Assembly: GCA_038228695.1 (NCBI GenBank)
Contig: JBBRPA010000009.1
Location: 10,369 to 74,368, forward strand
Length of the DNA stretch: 64,000 nt
Direction of reading: 5' to 3'
Origin: DASVRZ01 sp038228695
Lineage (GTDB): Bacteria; Verrucomicrobiota; Verrucomicrobiia; Chthoniobacterales; DASVRZ01
Positions 33,363-41,572 of this stretch are shown here, one piece after another. A model generated the notes under the pieces. It saw nothing but the letters and a program-made list of their open reading frames with translations, was not told the origin of the DNA and did not search any database. The number at the start of each line of letters is the position of its first letter. Within the stretch, counting starts at the first letter, position 1. Position numbers and translations under genes: made by a program.

Positions 33363-35339
33363 TTAGGGTAGGCGCAGATCGAAGGTCACATCTGAAGGCG
33401 CGGCGCGGCGACATTCCCGGCCCGGCGAATGAATCGCTTTCGGCAGCGGACCAAGAAAACGCGATTGGCCGGCTTGCAATTGGAAGAGAAGTTTTTTTTG
33501 ACCTTTGGTCACTCCAAGTTCCAACGGCAGTTGCGGCGGAATGCCGGGGTGCAGACTCGGGTAAAGCGCGGTGCGACGGAAGCGCAGGCCAGCTCCGTGT
33601 AGGTTCGAAGGGAAGGGGCTGAGCGGGAGTTTTCTGCCCTGCACCTGCACCGTGACAGGCGCGTCGGCAGTGATCTCGATCCGCTCGATGCTCGTGTCCA
33701 CAAACCGACTGGTGCTGCCGCCCTCGAGCGGTTGCTCGCAGAGGAGCGGCCAGCTTTCGAGGCCTTTCCGGATCGTCACAGTGGCGGTCCCGACTTGAGT
33801 TTCGAGCAACACCGGGAAACGCCATTCCCAAATCTGGCGGAACGTTTCCAGCGGGAGGCGGATGCCTTGCCGCGAGAGATGGGTGAAGACAGATTCGAGA
33901 TCTTGCCAGAGGAAACTCGGCAGGAAATAGCGATCGTGCAATTGGCCGGAAAAATCGCGCAGCGGTTGGTGAAATGGTTTAGCTAGAAGCGCGGCGGCCA
34001 AGGCGCGCCAGAGCAGGCCGACTGCTGAGGTCCATTCCGCCGAAGGCAGCGTCTCGACGGCGCGGAACTCGAGAATGCCGCAGTCGCCGCCGGGGAAGCC
34101 GGTGTTCCAAAATTTATCGAAGCTGATCTCGCTGCGATGCGTGTTGCCTGAACCGTCGATGTGCAGATGGCGAAGGGTCTCGTTAATAATCTGCCGGTGA
34201 TCGCCGCGCCCGAGCGATTCGAGATATTGATAGGCCATCTCCAGATCGTAGAGGCTACGGGCCGATTCGTCGGTGCGCGGCGCTTGTGAACTGGAGCCGA
34301 CATAAGAGCCAGTGAAGAGATAGGACAAGCTCGGGTGATGCTGCCAGAAACGGAGAATCGAGGTGACCCAGCCCGGGTGGGTGAAAAAGGCATTTTTATC
34401 AAGGGTCGGTCCTCCGAAGCAGATGTGATTGCCGCCCCCGGTTCCGAGTTCAGCCTCGCCTGCGACCTTGATCGAGCGGAGGCCAGCGGCACGTCCGCAT
34501 TCTTCGATCGCGTCCATCCAACTCGCATATTCCTCCCATGTAGAGCACGGTGGAATATTGATTTCTAGCACGCCCGGATCGGAGGCGACTCCTAGCTTCG
34601 ACCAGACCCCGGCTTCGTCGGATGGAACGTAGCCTTGGAACCGGACTTGGGAAATATCTAGCGAGTTGAGCAATTTCTGAAAAATAGCTAGCAAGGCGAG
34701 AAACGACTCCTGCAAAAGGGGCGGAAAGAAAATGGCAATGGAACCTTCTTTTAATTCTAAGGTTAGAGCGCGGCGACTGAGGCCTTCGGGCACCTCGTTG
34801 AGCGGCAGACGTAGGCCCGCCGGCGCGTCCAACGTGAGCAGGGTGAGCGATTTTCGTTTCCAATCCGCGCTCACAAATTTTTTCCCGTCGTGATCCAGCG
34901 GCAACACCCAGACTTGCGCGTCTGCCGACTGACCGCGAATCCAGCGAGACTCCACTTTCAAGAGTGCGCCGAGGGCGCTGCGAAGTTTGGCGAACGCGGC
35001 CGACGTGACGGGTTGGGCGTGCTCTGGAAGTTGCAGGAGCGGTTGCCCGTCTTTGCGGGTGAGCACATGGAGCACCCAACGGGGATTCGTTTCCCCGGGG
35101 TAGGATTTCCCGGGCGAATAAAAAATCGCACTGCCCGGGAGCCGCGTGGCGGTCATCATTTCGGAAAAGGCGTAGGCGTAGAGCAGCTTGGTCGGACCCA
35201 CGGCAGTGATGGACCATTCTGCACCTTCGGGTTGGATGGGCACCAGCGTGGGTTCGCCGCCTTGGGTGAGGTTGATTTTATGCTGGCGCAAGAGGGCCTC
35301 CACCTTGCGGGCAGGATTGAGGAGTTTTTCAGGTATCAT
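33363..35339 (-). CDS. DUF2126 protein (stand-alone C-terminal part of the transglutaminase-DUF2126 family)
   Basis: 658 aa. It begins with the pattern ALLRQHKINLTQGGEPTLVP and contains VAGEAELGTGGGNHICFGGP, WQHHPSLSYLFTGSYVGSSS, and FRAVETLPSAEWTSAVGLLW, all typical of DUF2126. This family is predicted to be related to circularly permuted ATP-grasp/glutamine-synthetase-like peptide ligases. In many bacteria the domain is fused behind a transglutaminase in one protein of about 1,100 aa. Here it is separate and overlaps the transglutaminase gene by 4 bp (ATGA). It is the last gene of the four-gene system. Confidence 0.87.
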   Translation of the reverse strand: MIPEKLLNPARKVEALLRQHKINLTQGGEPTLVPIQPEGAEWSITAVGPTKLLYAYAFSEMMTATRLPGSAIFYSPGKSYPGETNPRWVLHVLTRKDGQPLLQLPEHAQPVTSAAFAKLRSALGALLKVESRWIRGQSADAQVWVLPLDHDGKKFVSADWKRKSLTLLTLDAPAGLRLPLNEVPEGLSRRALTLELKEGSIAIFFPPLLQESFLALLAIFQKLLNSLDISQVRFQGYVPSDEAGVWSKLGVASDPGVLEINIPPCSTWEEYASWMDAIEECGRAAGLRSIKVAGEAELGTGGGNHICFGGPTLDKNAFFTHPGWVTSILRFWQHHPSLSYLFTGSYVGSSSQAPRTDESARSLYDLEMAYQYLESLGRGDHRQIINETLRHLHIDGSGNTHRSEISFDKFWNTGFPGGDCGILEFRAVETLPSAEWTSAVGLLWRALAAALLAKPFHQPLRDFSGQLHDRYFLPSFLWQDLESVFTHLSRQGIRLPLETFRQIWEWRFPVLLETQVGTATVTIRKGLESWPLLCEQPLEGGSTSRFVDTSIERIEITADAPVTVQVQGRKLPLSPFPSNLHGAGLRFRRTALYPSLHPGIPPQLPLELGVTKGQKKLLFQLQAGQSRFLGPLPKAIHSPGRECRRAAPSDVTFDLRLP

Positions 35340-36184
35340 TCGATGGGTTCAAGAACGAGCGAGGTGGTGAGTTGGAAGGTGGCGCCGCCCGAGAAAGTGC
35401 CGAGGGTAGGGGAAATATCGACGGGGCTGAGACCGACGGCCGTGGGGATGAGGTTATGGTCGGCGAATGTGCCATTGGTGGGGTCCATTCCGAGCCAGCC
35501 CGCACCCGGAATGTAGGCCTCGATCCAAGCGTGCAGACTGCCCTCGGCGCGACGTTCGGCAACGGGCACGTTCAGTTCGGCGGCGTAACCGCTGACCAGT
35601 CGGACTGCGATCCCCGCGTCGCGCAGAAGCGAGGCCGCAAGCCGGGAAAAATCGCGACAAGAACCAGTGCGGAGCGAGACCGTCTCGGCCGGAGTGTAAG
35701 CCTCGCCTTCCTCGCGGTATTCGTAGCGGAAATTGGAATACACGGCTTGGTTAAGTTCGATCAGGGCCTCGACGGTGGAGCGCGGTTGATCGGGCGACCA
35801 GAGGTCGCGGGCGGCGGTCTTTTCGGAGTTGGATTGAGTGAGATACGGTTGCAACGCGAGGCGCTCGGCGTCGTGATAGGAAAACGGGAACTGCACAGCA
35901 TGCAGATCAACGAGGAAATCGAAGGCGGAGCGCTCGCGGGTTTCGATCTCCAGTTCGAGTTGGAACTCGAGGAGCGGACTGTCGGTTTGATAGACGCAAC
36001 GGGCGATCTGGTTGTCGAATTGATCGCGCTGCCGATAAACCAACGCCTCGGGCGCGGTGGAAAATTTCGAGGAGAGAATTTTCAAATCCAAATCAGGCCG
36101 AGGAAAAAGCCGGACGAGATGGGGCGAGAAACGCACCGGGCTGGAGTAATTATAAAGGGTCCGGCTGGAGATGCGGAGTTGCAT
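35336..36184 (-). CDS. transglutaminase-like protein (Bact_transglu_N + core)
   Basis: 282 aa. The N-terminal bacterial transglutaminase domain begins MQLRISSRTLYNYSSPVRFS. The catalytic core has the cysteine in LRTGSCRDFSRLAASLLRDA, histidine in EGSLHAWIEAYIPGAGWLGM and aspartate in GMDPTNGT, a complete Cys-His-Asp triad. Such proteins act as peptidases or cross-linking enzymes and are predicted to process peptides tagged by the ATP-grasp partner. It overlaps the DUF2126 gene by 4 bp and lies one base after the second transglutaminase gene. Confidence 0.9.
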   Translation of the reverse strand: MQLRISSRTLYNYSSPVRFSPHLVRLFPRPDLDLKILSSKFSTAPEALVYRQRDQFDNQIARCVYQTDSPLLEFQLELEIETRERSAFDFLVDLHAVQFPFSYHDAERLALQPYLTQSNSEKTAARDLWSPDQPRSTVEALIELNQAVYSNFRYEYREEGEAYTPAETVSLRTGSCRDFSRLAASLLRDAGIAVRLVSGYAAELNVPVAERRAEGSLHAWIEAYIPGAGWLGMDPTNGTFADHNLIPTAVGLSPVDISPTLGTFSGGATFQLTTSLVLEPIE

Positions 36185-36185
36185 G

Positions 36186-37070
36186 TTAGTTTTTCACCGA
36201 TTTCGTCGAGGCCAGCTGGCGGACGAGAACTTTGACCTTCAAATTCTGCGCGCCCGTGCCTTTGAACGTTCCACGCAGCGGGGTGGCGTCGCGATAGTCG
36301 CGTCCGAAGGAAACGGTAATGTGCCGTTCGCCGCACCATTGGTTGTTAGTCGGATCGAGCGCGACCCAGACTTGGCCCGGGAGCATGACCTCGACCCAAG
36401 CGTGGGTGGAGAGCGCGCCGACGAGGCGTTTGCCGTCTGCGTTGACCGGGTTGGCATCGATGTAGCCGCAGACGTAGCGGGCCGGGAAACCCGAGGTGCG
36501 GAGAACGGCGAGCATGATGTGGGCGAAATCTTGGCAGACGCCCTTACGATCGCGCCAGACGGTGTTGAGCGGGGTCGAGTTGTCGGTGCTGCCCTTGCGG
36601 TAGTCGAAGGTTTCGTAGATCGCCTTGTTGAGGCTTTCCAAGGCGGTGCGCACGCTGACTTTGCCGGGGAGATGGCGATTGGACCATTGATGCGCTTCGC
36701 GGCCGATTTTTACGATCTCGGTCGGTTGCAAGTAATCGTAGATGTCGGGCACGAACGACCCGAGAATTTGCCGGGCTTCCTGCACGCTGGCGGAAAGGCT
36801 CTCTTCGGGCAGAGCGCGGGGGAGTGTCTCGACCGCGAGATGATTGATCACGCTGAGCCGTTTGTGGCGGTAGGGTAGGGAGAGGAAATCCACGTTGTTT
36901 CCGAAAAAATCGACGTATTGCGAAGTCGGCGTCGCGGGATTGATGAGGATTTTGTGCCGGAGGACGCGTTGGCTGGGCATTTCTGGCGGCGTGAGGCGGG
37001 CCTCGAGGTAGGCTTCAGCGGCCGGTGTCGCGTAGGCGTAGTCAGTGCTATGGGTGATGTCGAAAATCAT
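36186..37070 (-). CDS. second transglutaminase-like protein
   Basis: 294 aa with the same plan: N-terminal strand block MIFDITHSTDYAYATPAAEA, catalytic Cys in DRKGVCQDFAHIMLAVLRTS, His in LSTHAWVEVMLPGQVWVALD, and Asp in ALDPTNNQ. It is the partner normally encoded next to the ATP-grasp/alpha-E genes. It starts one base after the ATP-grasp/alpha-E stop. The two transglutaminases are clearly diverged, so they probably have separate substrates or steps. Confidence 0.9.
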   Translation of the reverse strand: MIFDITHSTDYAYATPAAEAYLEARLTPPEMPSQRVLRHKILINPATPTSQYVDFFGNNVDFLSLPYRHKRLSVINHLAVETLPRALPEESLSASVQEARQILGSFVPDIYDYLQPTEIVKIGREAHQWSNRHLPGKVSVRTALESLNKAIYETFDYRKGSTDNSTPLNTVWRDRKGVCQDFAHIMLAVLRTSGFPARYVCGYIDANPVNADGKRLVGALSTHAWVEVMLPGQVWVALDPTNNQWCGERHITVSFGRDYRDATPLRGTFKGTGAQNLKVKVLVRQLASTKSVKN

Positions 37071-37071
37071 G

Positions 37072-39657
37072 TTAGCGCAGGTTGCTAAAGAGCATTTGCT
37101 CGCGCTGGGAGATGATCGCCTGGTGGTTAAGAAAACTGTCGGCGATGTGGTTGTGAATATCCGAAGTGCGGCGGAGAAGATCGTGGAGAAGGCTGGATAG
37201 TTTTTTTGGAGCGAGCGAGGAGTCGGTCGTGTTGCCAGCTTCGTCCTCTGGGGTGGCGACGAAAAATTCCTGCCAGTTGATCTGGTTGAGTCGGAAGATG
37301 AGTTCCTCGACGGAGTTGAGCACCTGAGCGGGATAGTGCGAGTTGGGCCCCATCGAATCGCGGAGCAGGTAAGCGCATTTTTTCAGACAGCGAACGACCG
37401 AGCGCGGCATTTCGGGGTTGCGCCAAAGGATTTCGAGGACTTGGGCCGGGGCGGTGCGCATCTGGTAAACCCGACGGTAAGCGTCGCGGCTGCCGAGCAG
37501 ACGGAGAAAGGCGGAGAGTTCGATCTCGTGCGAATGCTGGTGGCCCCGAGCGGATTGCAGGGTGAGGGAATTTTCGATCGAGGCAATGGCGTTGGCCGTG
37601 ATGACCGCCCGTTCCATCATCTGGCCGACCTCGCAAAAGTTCCAGCCGTTGTCGGCTAACATCGAGCCTTGGGCGATGGCAAAAAATTGCGGGATGAGAT
37701 TGACGATGAGGTCGGAAACACGGCGGGTGGTTCGTGCGAAACTGGCGTCGTCCTGCTCGAGGTTAAATTTAATTTTGTCGATCAGGTCCTGGATTTTTAC
37801 GAGCGTTCCCCAGGCCTCGGGGGAGAGACTTTCCTGAAGTGAATCGGCGTTGGAAATGGCGCGGCGAATGGTGTTAATCACGGTGCCGGGGACCGCTGGA
37901 TCAAGCAGGAGTCGGTAGCGTTCGGGGGCGTTGGCGATGCTTCGGCGGCCAGTGGCGCCGGCGGCGGGTTCGAGCGGGGGCAGGATGCGGTTCCACATCG
38001 GGCGGTAAAGTTTCCGCTCGGCGGAGGTGAGTTCCTCGAGTTCGAGCGTCTCGACCACCTGGATCATGTAGGCCATGCTTTGGGCGCGTTCGAGGTAGCG
38101 GCCCATCCAGTAAAAACCGTCGGCGACGCGGCTGGTCACCTGGCGCGAGGGCGGCAGGTGGTCGATTGCTCGGATCTGCGGCACTTCGGCGATTTCTTCG
38201 CCGCCGGCGCGGGAGGAGACCCAAGAATCCTTACTGCCACTGCCGAAGAAGGAGGCGGTGAGCCGGCTTCCCTGCGGGGCGACCCGAGTCAGGGCGCCGG
38301 GGAAGATTTCGTAGGAAGAACCTTGGCGCAGGGCAAAAACGATGTGGTCTTGCAGGCGTTCGGTGAGTTTGCCCTGATGGTAACAAGCGGCGAGTTCGCC
38401 GTCGCCGCCGATCTGAGCGACGAAGGTGTGGGGATGCTTGCGAATTTCCGCGCGAATTTCGGTCAGTTGCTGTTCCGTGGGTGCCAGGCCGAGGGGATGG
38501 CCGAGGATGCGTTCGCCGGTGAGGGGGCGGATGCGATAGTTTTCGGGCGCGGCCAAGATCATTTCCCTTTGGTCAATGTCTCCTAGCCAATAGGTGGGCA
38601 GGCTGGGCAAGATGAGCGATTCGCCGAGGTAGAAGCGGGCGATTTTCGCCGAAAAATTCAGCAAACTCCGGTCGTCCGCAAGTTGGCTGCCGATCCCATT
38701 GACGAGCGAGACCGTGCCTTTGCGAACGCAATGCACCAGGCCGGGAACGCCCAGTCGGGAATCGCGGCGGAAAACCATCGGGTCCAGCCAGGCGTCGGCC
38801 ACCCGCGTGTAAATCGTATCGACTTTCTCCAGCCCGGAAACCGTCTTCAGGAAGACACAATCGTCGAGCACGAGTAAATCACCGCCCTGCACGAGCGGAA
38901 TGCCCATGCGGCGGGCAAGGAAGCTGTGCTCCGAGTAAACCGCGCTGGTCGTTCCGGGCGAGAGGAGGACCACCGTGGGATCGTGCGTTGCAGGGGTCAT
39001 GCCCCGAAGTTTTTCCAAAATTTGCAAAGGCGTGTTTGCGATCGAGGTCACCGGGAAATCGCGGAAAATTTCGGGCACCACCCGGGCTAGCACCCGGCGA
39101 TTTTGCATCATGTAAGCAACGCCCGAGGCATGGCTGAAGTAGTGGTTTTTAGCTACCAACCGGCCTTTGCTGTCCCGGGTGACAGCTAGTCCAGCTAAAT
39201 GCAGGTAGGCGCCCTCGGCGGGACTGAGGCTGGGGCAGACGCGTTGGTAGTGGGGGCTGCCAAGGACGCATTGGAGGGGGAGAATGCCCGCGCGGAGGAT
39301 TTCCTTCTTGCCGTAAACGTCGTGCAGGAACATCTCGAAGGCGCGCAACCGCTGGCGAAACCCAGTCGTGATGATGTGCCAGTCGTCGTCGCTGAAAATA
39401 TGCGGGACGATGTCGCAAACCCAGGGTGTCTGGGCCGGTTCGCCGCGAACGAAATCGAAGCTGACGCCCATTTCCCGCAATGTGGCGTCCATGCGTTCGC
39501 CGAGATTGCGGATTTCGGCGGGTTTGCGCCCGGAAAAATAGGTCAACGCCGGATTTTGTGCGATGGCTTCTGCGGGAACGATGGCGGAGGCAGCGACCGG
39601 TTTGGTCCCTGCGTCTTCTGTCTGCGTGTTTCCCAATGCCGGATTGTCCAATTTCAA
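37072..39657 (-). CDS. circularly permuted ATP-grasp / alpha-E fusion protein
   Basis: 861 aa. The first 480 or so residues are the circularly permuted type-2 ATP-grasp domain (RAFEMFLHDVYGKKEILRAG, GLAVTRDSKGRLVAKNHYFS, GDLLVLDDCVFLKTVSGLEK, FSAKIARFYLGESLILPSLP). From about 510 follows an alpha-E domain (VADGFYWMGRYLERAQSMAY). These are separate genes in many bacteria but fused here. ATP-grasp enzymes form amide bonds, and this group is predicted to tag or extend peptides. The start appears to be TTG at 39657 with no in-frame ATG close by. It is the first gene of the system. Its target peptide is unknown. Confidence 0.9.
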   Translation of the reverse strand: MKLDNPALGNTQTEDAGTKPVAASAIVPAEAIAQNPALTYFSGRKPAEIRNLGERMDATLREMGVSFDFVRGEPAQTPWVCDIVPHIFSDDDWHIITTGFRQRLRAFEMFLHDVYGKKEILRAGILPLQCVLGSPHYQRVCPSLSPAEGAYLHLAGLAVTRDSKGRLVAKNHYFSHASGVAYMMQNRRVLARVVPEIFRDFPVTSIANTPLQILEKLRGMTPATHDPTVVLLSPGTTSAVYSEHSFLARRMGIPLVQGGDLLVLDDCVFLKTVSGLEKVDTIYTRVADAWLDPMVFRRDSRLGVPGLVHCVRKGTVSLVNGIGSQLADDRSLLNFSAKIARFYLGESLILPSLPTYWLGDIDQREMILAAPENYRIRPLTGERILGHPLGLAPTEQQLTEIRAEIRKHPHTFVAQIGGDGELAACYHQGKLTERLQDHIVFALRQGSSYEIFPGALTRVAPQGSRLTASFFGSGSKDSWVSSRAGGEEIAEVPQIRAIDHLPPSRQVTSRVADGFYWMGRYLERAQSMAYMIQVVETLELEELTSAERKLYRPMWNRILPPLEPAAGATGRRSIANAPERYRLLLDPAVPGTVINTIRRAISNADSLQESLSPEAWGTLVKIQDLIDKIKFNLEQDDASFARTTRRVSDLIVNLIPQFFAIAQGSMLADNGWNFCEVGQMMERAVITANAIASIENSLTLQSARGHQHSHEIELSAFLRLLGSRDAYRRVYQMRTAPAQVLEILWRNPEMPRSVVRCLKKCAYLLRDSMGPNSHYPAQVLNSVEELIFRLNQINWQEFFVATPEDEAGNTTDSSLAPKKLSSLLHDLLRRTSDIHNHIADSFLNHQAIISQREQMLFSNLR

Positions 39658-39748
39658 GCGCGTGAGTGTTTCGTCGAATCTACCTCAAATCAAGCCGCGA
39701 ATCGTTCCTTGGAGCGCTTAGCCGCCCCGGTCCGGAACGAGAGAGAAC

Positions 39749-40210
39749 TTATTCCTCCTCCGCCGAATTTTCGGGCCGGGACATTTGCTCGAGGATTTCG
39801 GACATGTCCTCGACCTGACTCCAGACTTCTTGAACGACGTAAATCGGGGCATTCTGCTGGACAGCAAGAGCAATACAATCGCTCGGGCGAGCATCGATCT
39901 CAACAATTTTACGCTCTTGCAACTCGTTCTCCGCGCTCAGAATCAAGCGGGCGAAATAGGTTCCCTCTTGGAGGTCGTTGATAATCACTCGCTCCACCTT
40001 GGCGCCGAGCGCGGTGAGAATGTGGGCCATCAGGTCGTGGGTCAGAGGACGCGCCTTAGCCGTCTGCCGCATGAACATCGTGATGGCCTGCCCAACGCCG
40101 CTATCGACGTAAATAACGAAGACTTTGAACTGATTCCCCAAGAAAACCGCACTTCCGCCACTCGTCGGGATGACGGCCCTCGGCAGAACTTCAACAACTG
40201 GTTTCCCCAT
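39749..40210 (-). CDS. bifunctional nuclease (DUF151/BFN) family protein
   Basis: 153 aa from the ATG at 40210 (MGKPVVEVLPRAVIPTSGGS). A GTG 30 bp upstream is also possible. The BFN fold is seen in FVIYVDSGVGQAITMFMRQT, RPLTHDLMAHILTALGAKVE and the highly conserved EIDARPSDCIALAVQQNAPI. Plant and Thermotoga members have nuclease activity or an unknown role. A C-terminal acidic tail ends SAEEE. It is divergent from the TraR/DksA-like gene. Confidence 0.88.
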   Translation of the reverse strand: MGKPVVEVLPRAVIPTSGGSAVFLGNQFKVFVIYVDSGVGQAITMFMRQTAKARPLTHDLMAHILTALGAKVERVIINDLQEGTYFARLILSAENELQERKIVEIDARPSDCIALAVQQNAPIYVVQEVWSQVEDMSEILEQMSRPENSAEEE

Positions 40211-40354
40211 AGAGGTTGTGAGTAATCCTTCACTGGACACTTTTCAAGCTCGATTAAGGGCGGTCGCAGCGCGTTTTTCTTCTTGCGCCGATCCCCAATC
40301 GCCATTAAATACCCGCTCCCCAAATCTGGCCGAGCCTCAAAAGATTCACTGTAT

Positions 40355-40936
40355 ATGCCCAAGTCTAAGACTGTAAAAACCGGTAAGAAAAGCCCCTCAA
40401 AAGACTCTTTTGAGGTGGACGAATCCGTGACCATTCTTCCCGGCAAGATCTCCAACGGCGACGAGGGACTGTCTCCCTTCTTGAAAAAACAGAGAGCGCG
40501 CCTCATTGCCCTGCGCGACGCCATGGTGGATTCGATGATGGGTGTGGCCAAAGACAATCTGCGCGCCCGCGCTGAAGGCAGCGAAGCTTCCGCCTTCGGC
40601 ATGCATCAGGCGGACGCAGGCAGCGATGCTTACGACCGCGACTTCGCCCTCAGTCTTCTTTCCAGTGAACAAGATTCGCTGAACGAAATCGAAGAAGCTC
40701 TTCGCCGCATCGATTCCGACGCCTACGGCATCTGCGAAATGTGCAACAAACCCATCCCGCACGTCCGCCTCGAGGCGATTCCTTTCACCCGCTACACGGT
40801 CGATTGCCAGGCTCAACTGGAAAAACAAAACAAGATGACCCGCGTCCGCCAATCCGTTACCTCGCTCTTCGGCTTGACCGACGAAGAAGGTGGCGAATCG
40901 GAGGAAGAGGAACCCGCAGTTGATTCAAAAGAATAA
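40355..40936 (+). CDS. TraR/DksA family protein with altered zinc site
   Basis: 193 aa from the ATG at 40355 (MPKSKTVKTGKKSPSKDSFE). A coiled-coil hairpin (about 40-120, with ADAGSDAYDRDFALSLLSSE) leads to the C4 zinc-finger region GICEMCNKPIPHVRLEAIPF. Cys127, Cys130 and Cys151 are present, but the position of the third ligand is Thr148 (RYTVDC instead of RYCxxC). The family binds the RNA polymerase secondary channel and changes promoter output with ppGpp. A basic N-terminal extension and an acidic tail are extra. It is just upstream of rpmG and rpsR. Confidence 0.85.
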   Translation: MPKSKTVKTGKKSPSKDSFEVDESVTILPGKISNGDEGLSPFLKKQRARLIALRDAMVDSMMGVAKDNLRARAEGSEASAFGMHQADAGSDAYDRDFALSLLSSEQDSLNEIEEALRRIDSDAYGICEMCNKPIPHVRLEAIPFTRYTVDCQAQLEKQNKMTRVRQSVTSLFGLTDEEGGESEEEEPAVDSKE

Positions 40937-40962
40937 TAAACTAACCTTACTCTCTAAAAAAA

Positions 40963-41136
40963 ATGGCTCAAGACATCATTACTCTCGAATGCACCGAAGC
41001 AAAAGCTGAAGGCATGCCCGCTTCCCGCTACATGTCCACCCGGAACAAGAAAAGCCCGAACACTCCGAACCGACTGGAGAAAAAGAAATACAACCCGTTC
41101 CTTCGTCGGCATACTCTCCATCGCGAAACCAAGTAA
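40963..41136 (+). CDS. rpmG: 50S ribosomal protein L33
   Basis: 57 aa (MAQDIITLECTEAKAEGMPA ... LEKKKYNPFLRRHTLHRETK). The KKYNPFLRRHTLHRE ending is diagnostic of bL33. The usual C+ zinc cysteines are mostly missing (only Cys10 remains), so this is a zinc-free or C-minus variant. It lies 26 bp after the DksA-like gene and 21 bp before rpsR. Confidence 0.93.
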   Translation: MAQDIITLECTEAKAEGMPASRYMSTRNKKSPNTPNRLEKKKYNPFLRRHTLHRETK

Positions 41137-41157
41137 CGCACACCCCATTCATTCATC

Positions 41158-41397
41158 ATGCAACCTAAGACCGCTCAACGCCGCTCCAATTTCCGCCGTG
41201 CGAACCGCATCATGCCTCGCCGCCGGATCGACATCACCATCGATGCGATCGATTATAAGAATCCTGAGATTCTGAAAAAATTCGTCACCGAGAGTGGGAA
41301 AATCCTTCCCCGTCGTCTCACCGGCATGCCCGCTCATTTCCACCGCAAAATCACCCGCGAGATCAAGCGCAGCCGGTCGGTTTTGTTGATGCCTTAA
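41158..41397 (+). CDS. rpsR: 30S ribosomal protein S18
   Basis: 79 aa, the normal length. The conserved core is DYKNPEILKKFVTESGKILP followed by RRLTGMPAHFHRKITREIKR and SRSVLLMP. S18 binds S6 on the platform of the small subunit. It follows rpmG by 21 bp and is followed by a strong terminator. No rpsF, ssb or rplI is adjacent, so the usual rpsF-rpsR-rplI grouping is broken here. Confidence 0.96.
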   Translation: MQPKTAQRRSNFRRANRIMPRRRIDITIDAIDYKNPEILKKFVTESGKILPRRLTGMPAHFHRKITREIKRSRSVLLMP

Positions 41398-41435
41398 ACA
41401 TCTAAACCGAGTTTGTCTTCCCGGACAAACTCACG

Positions 41436-41478
41436 AAAAAGGACGTCTTCGCAATCCGAAGACGTCCTTTTCTTTTTC
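41436..41478 (+). terminator. intrinsic terminator after rpsR
   Basis: A strong stem AAAAGGACGTCTTCG / CGAAGACGTCCTTTT with a short CAATC loop is followed by TCTTTTT. It lies about 40 bp after the rpsR stop and separates the ribosomal genes from prfC. Confidence 0.93.
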
Positions 41479-41572
41479 AGGAGTGGCGCTTTCCCATCTC
41501 ACGGTTGGCCATTTGGTCCTTGGGAAAAGATCAATCTCAAAGCATAAATCAAAATTCATAAATTCTCCGTCC

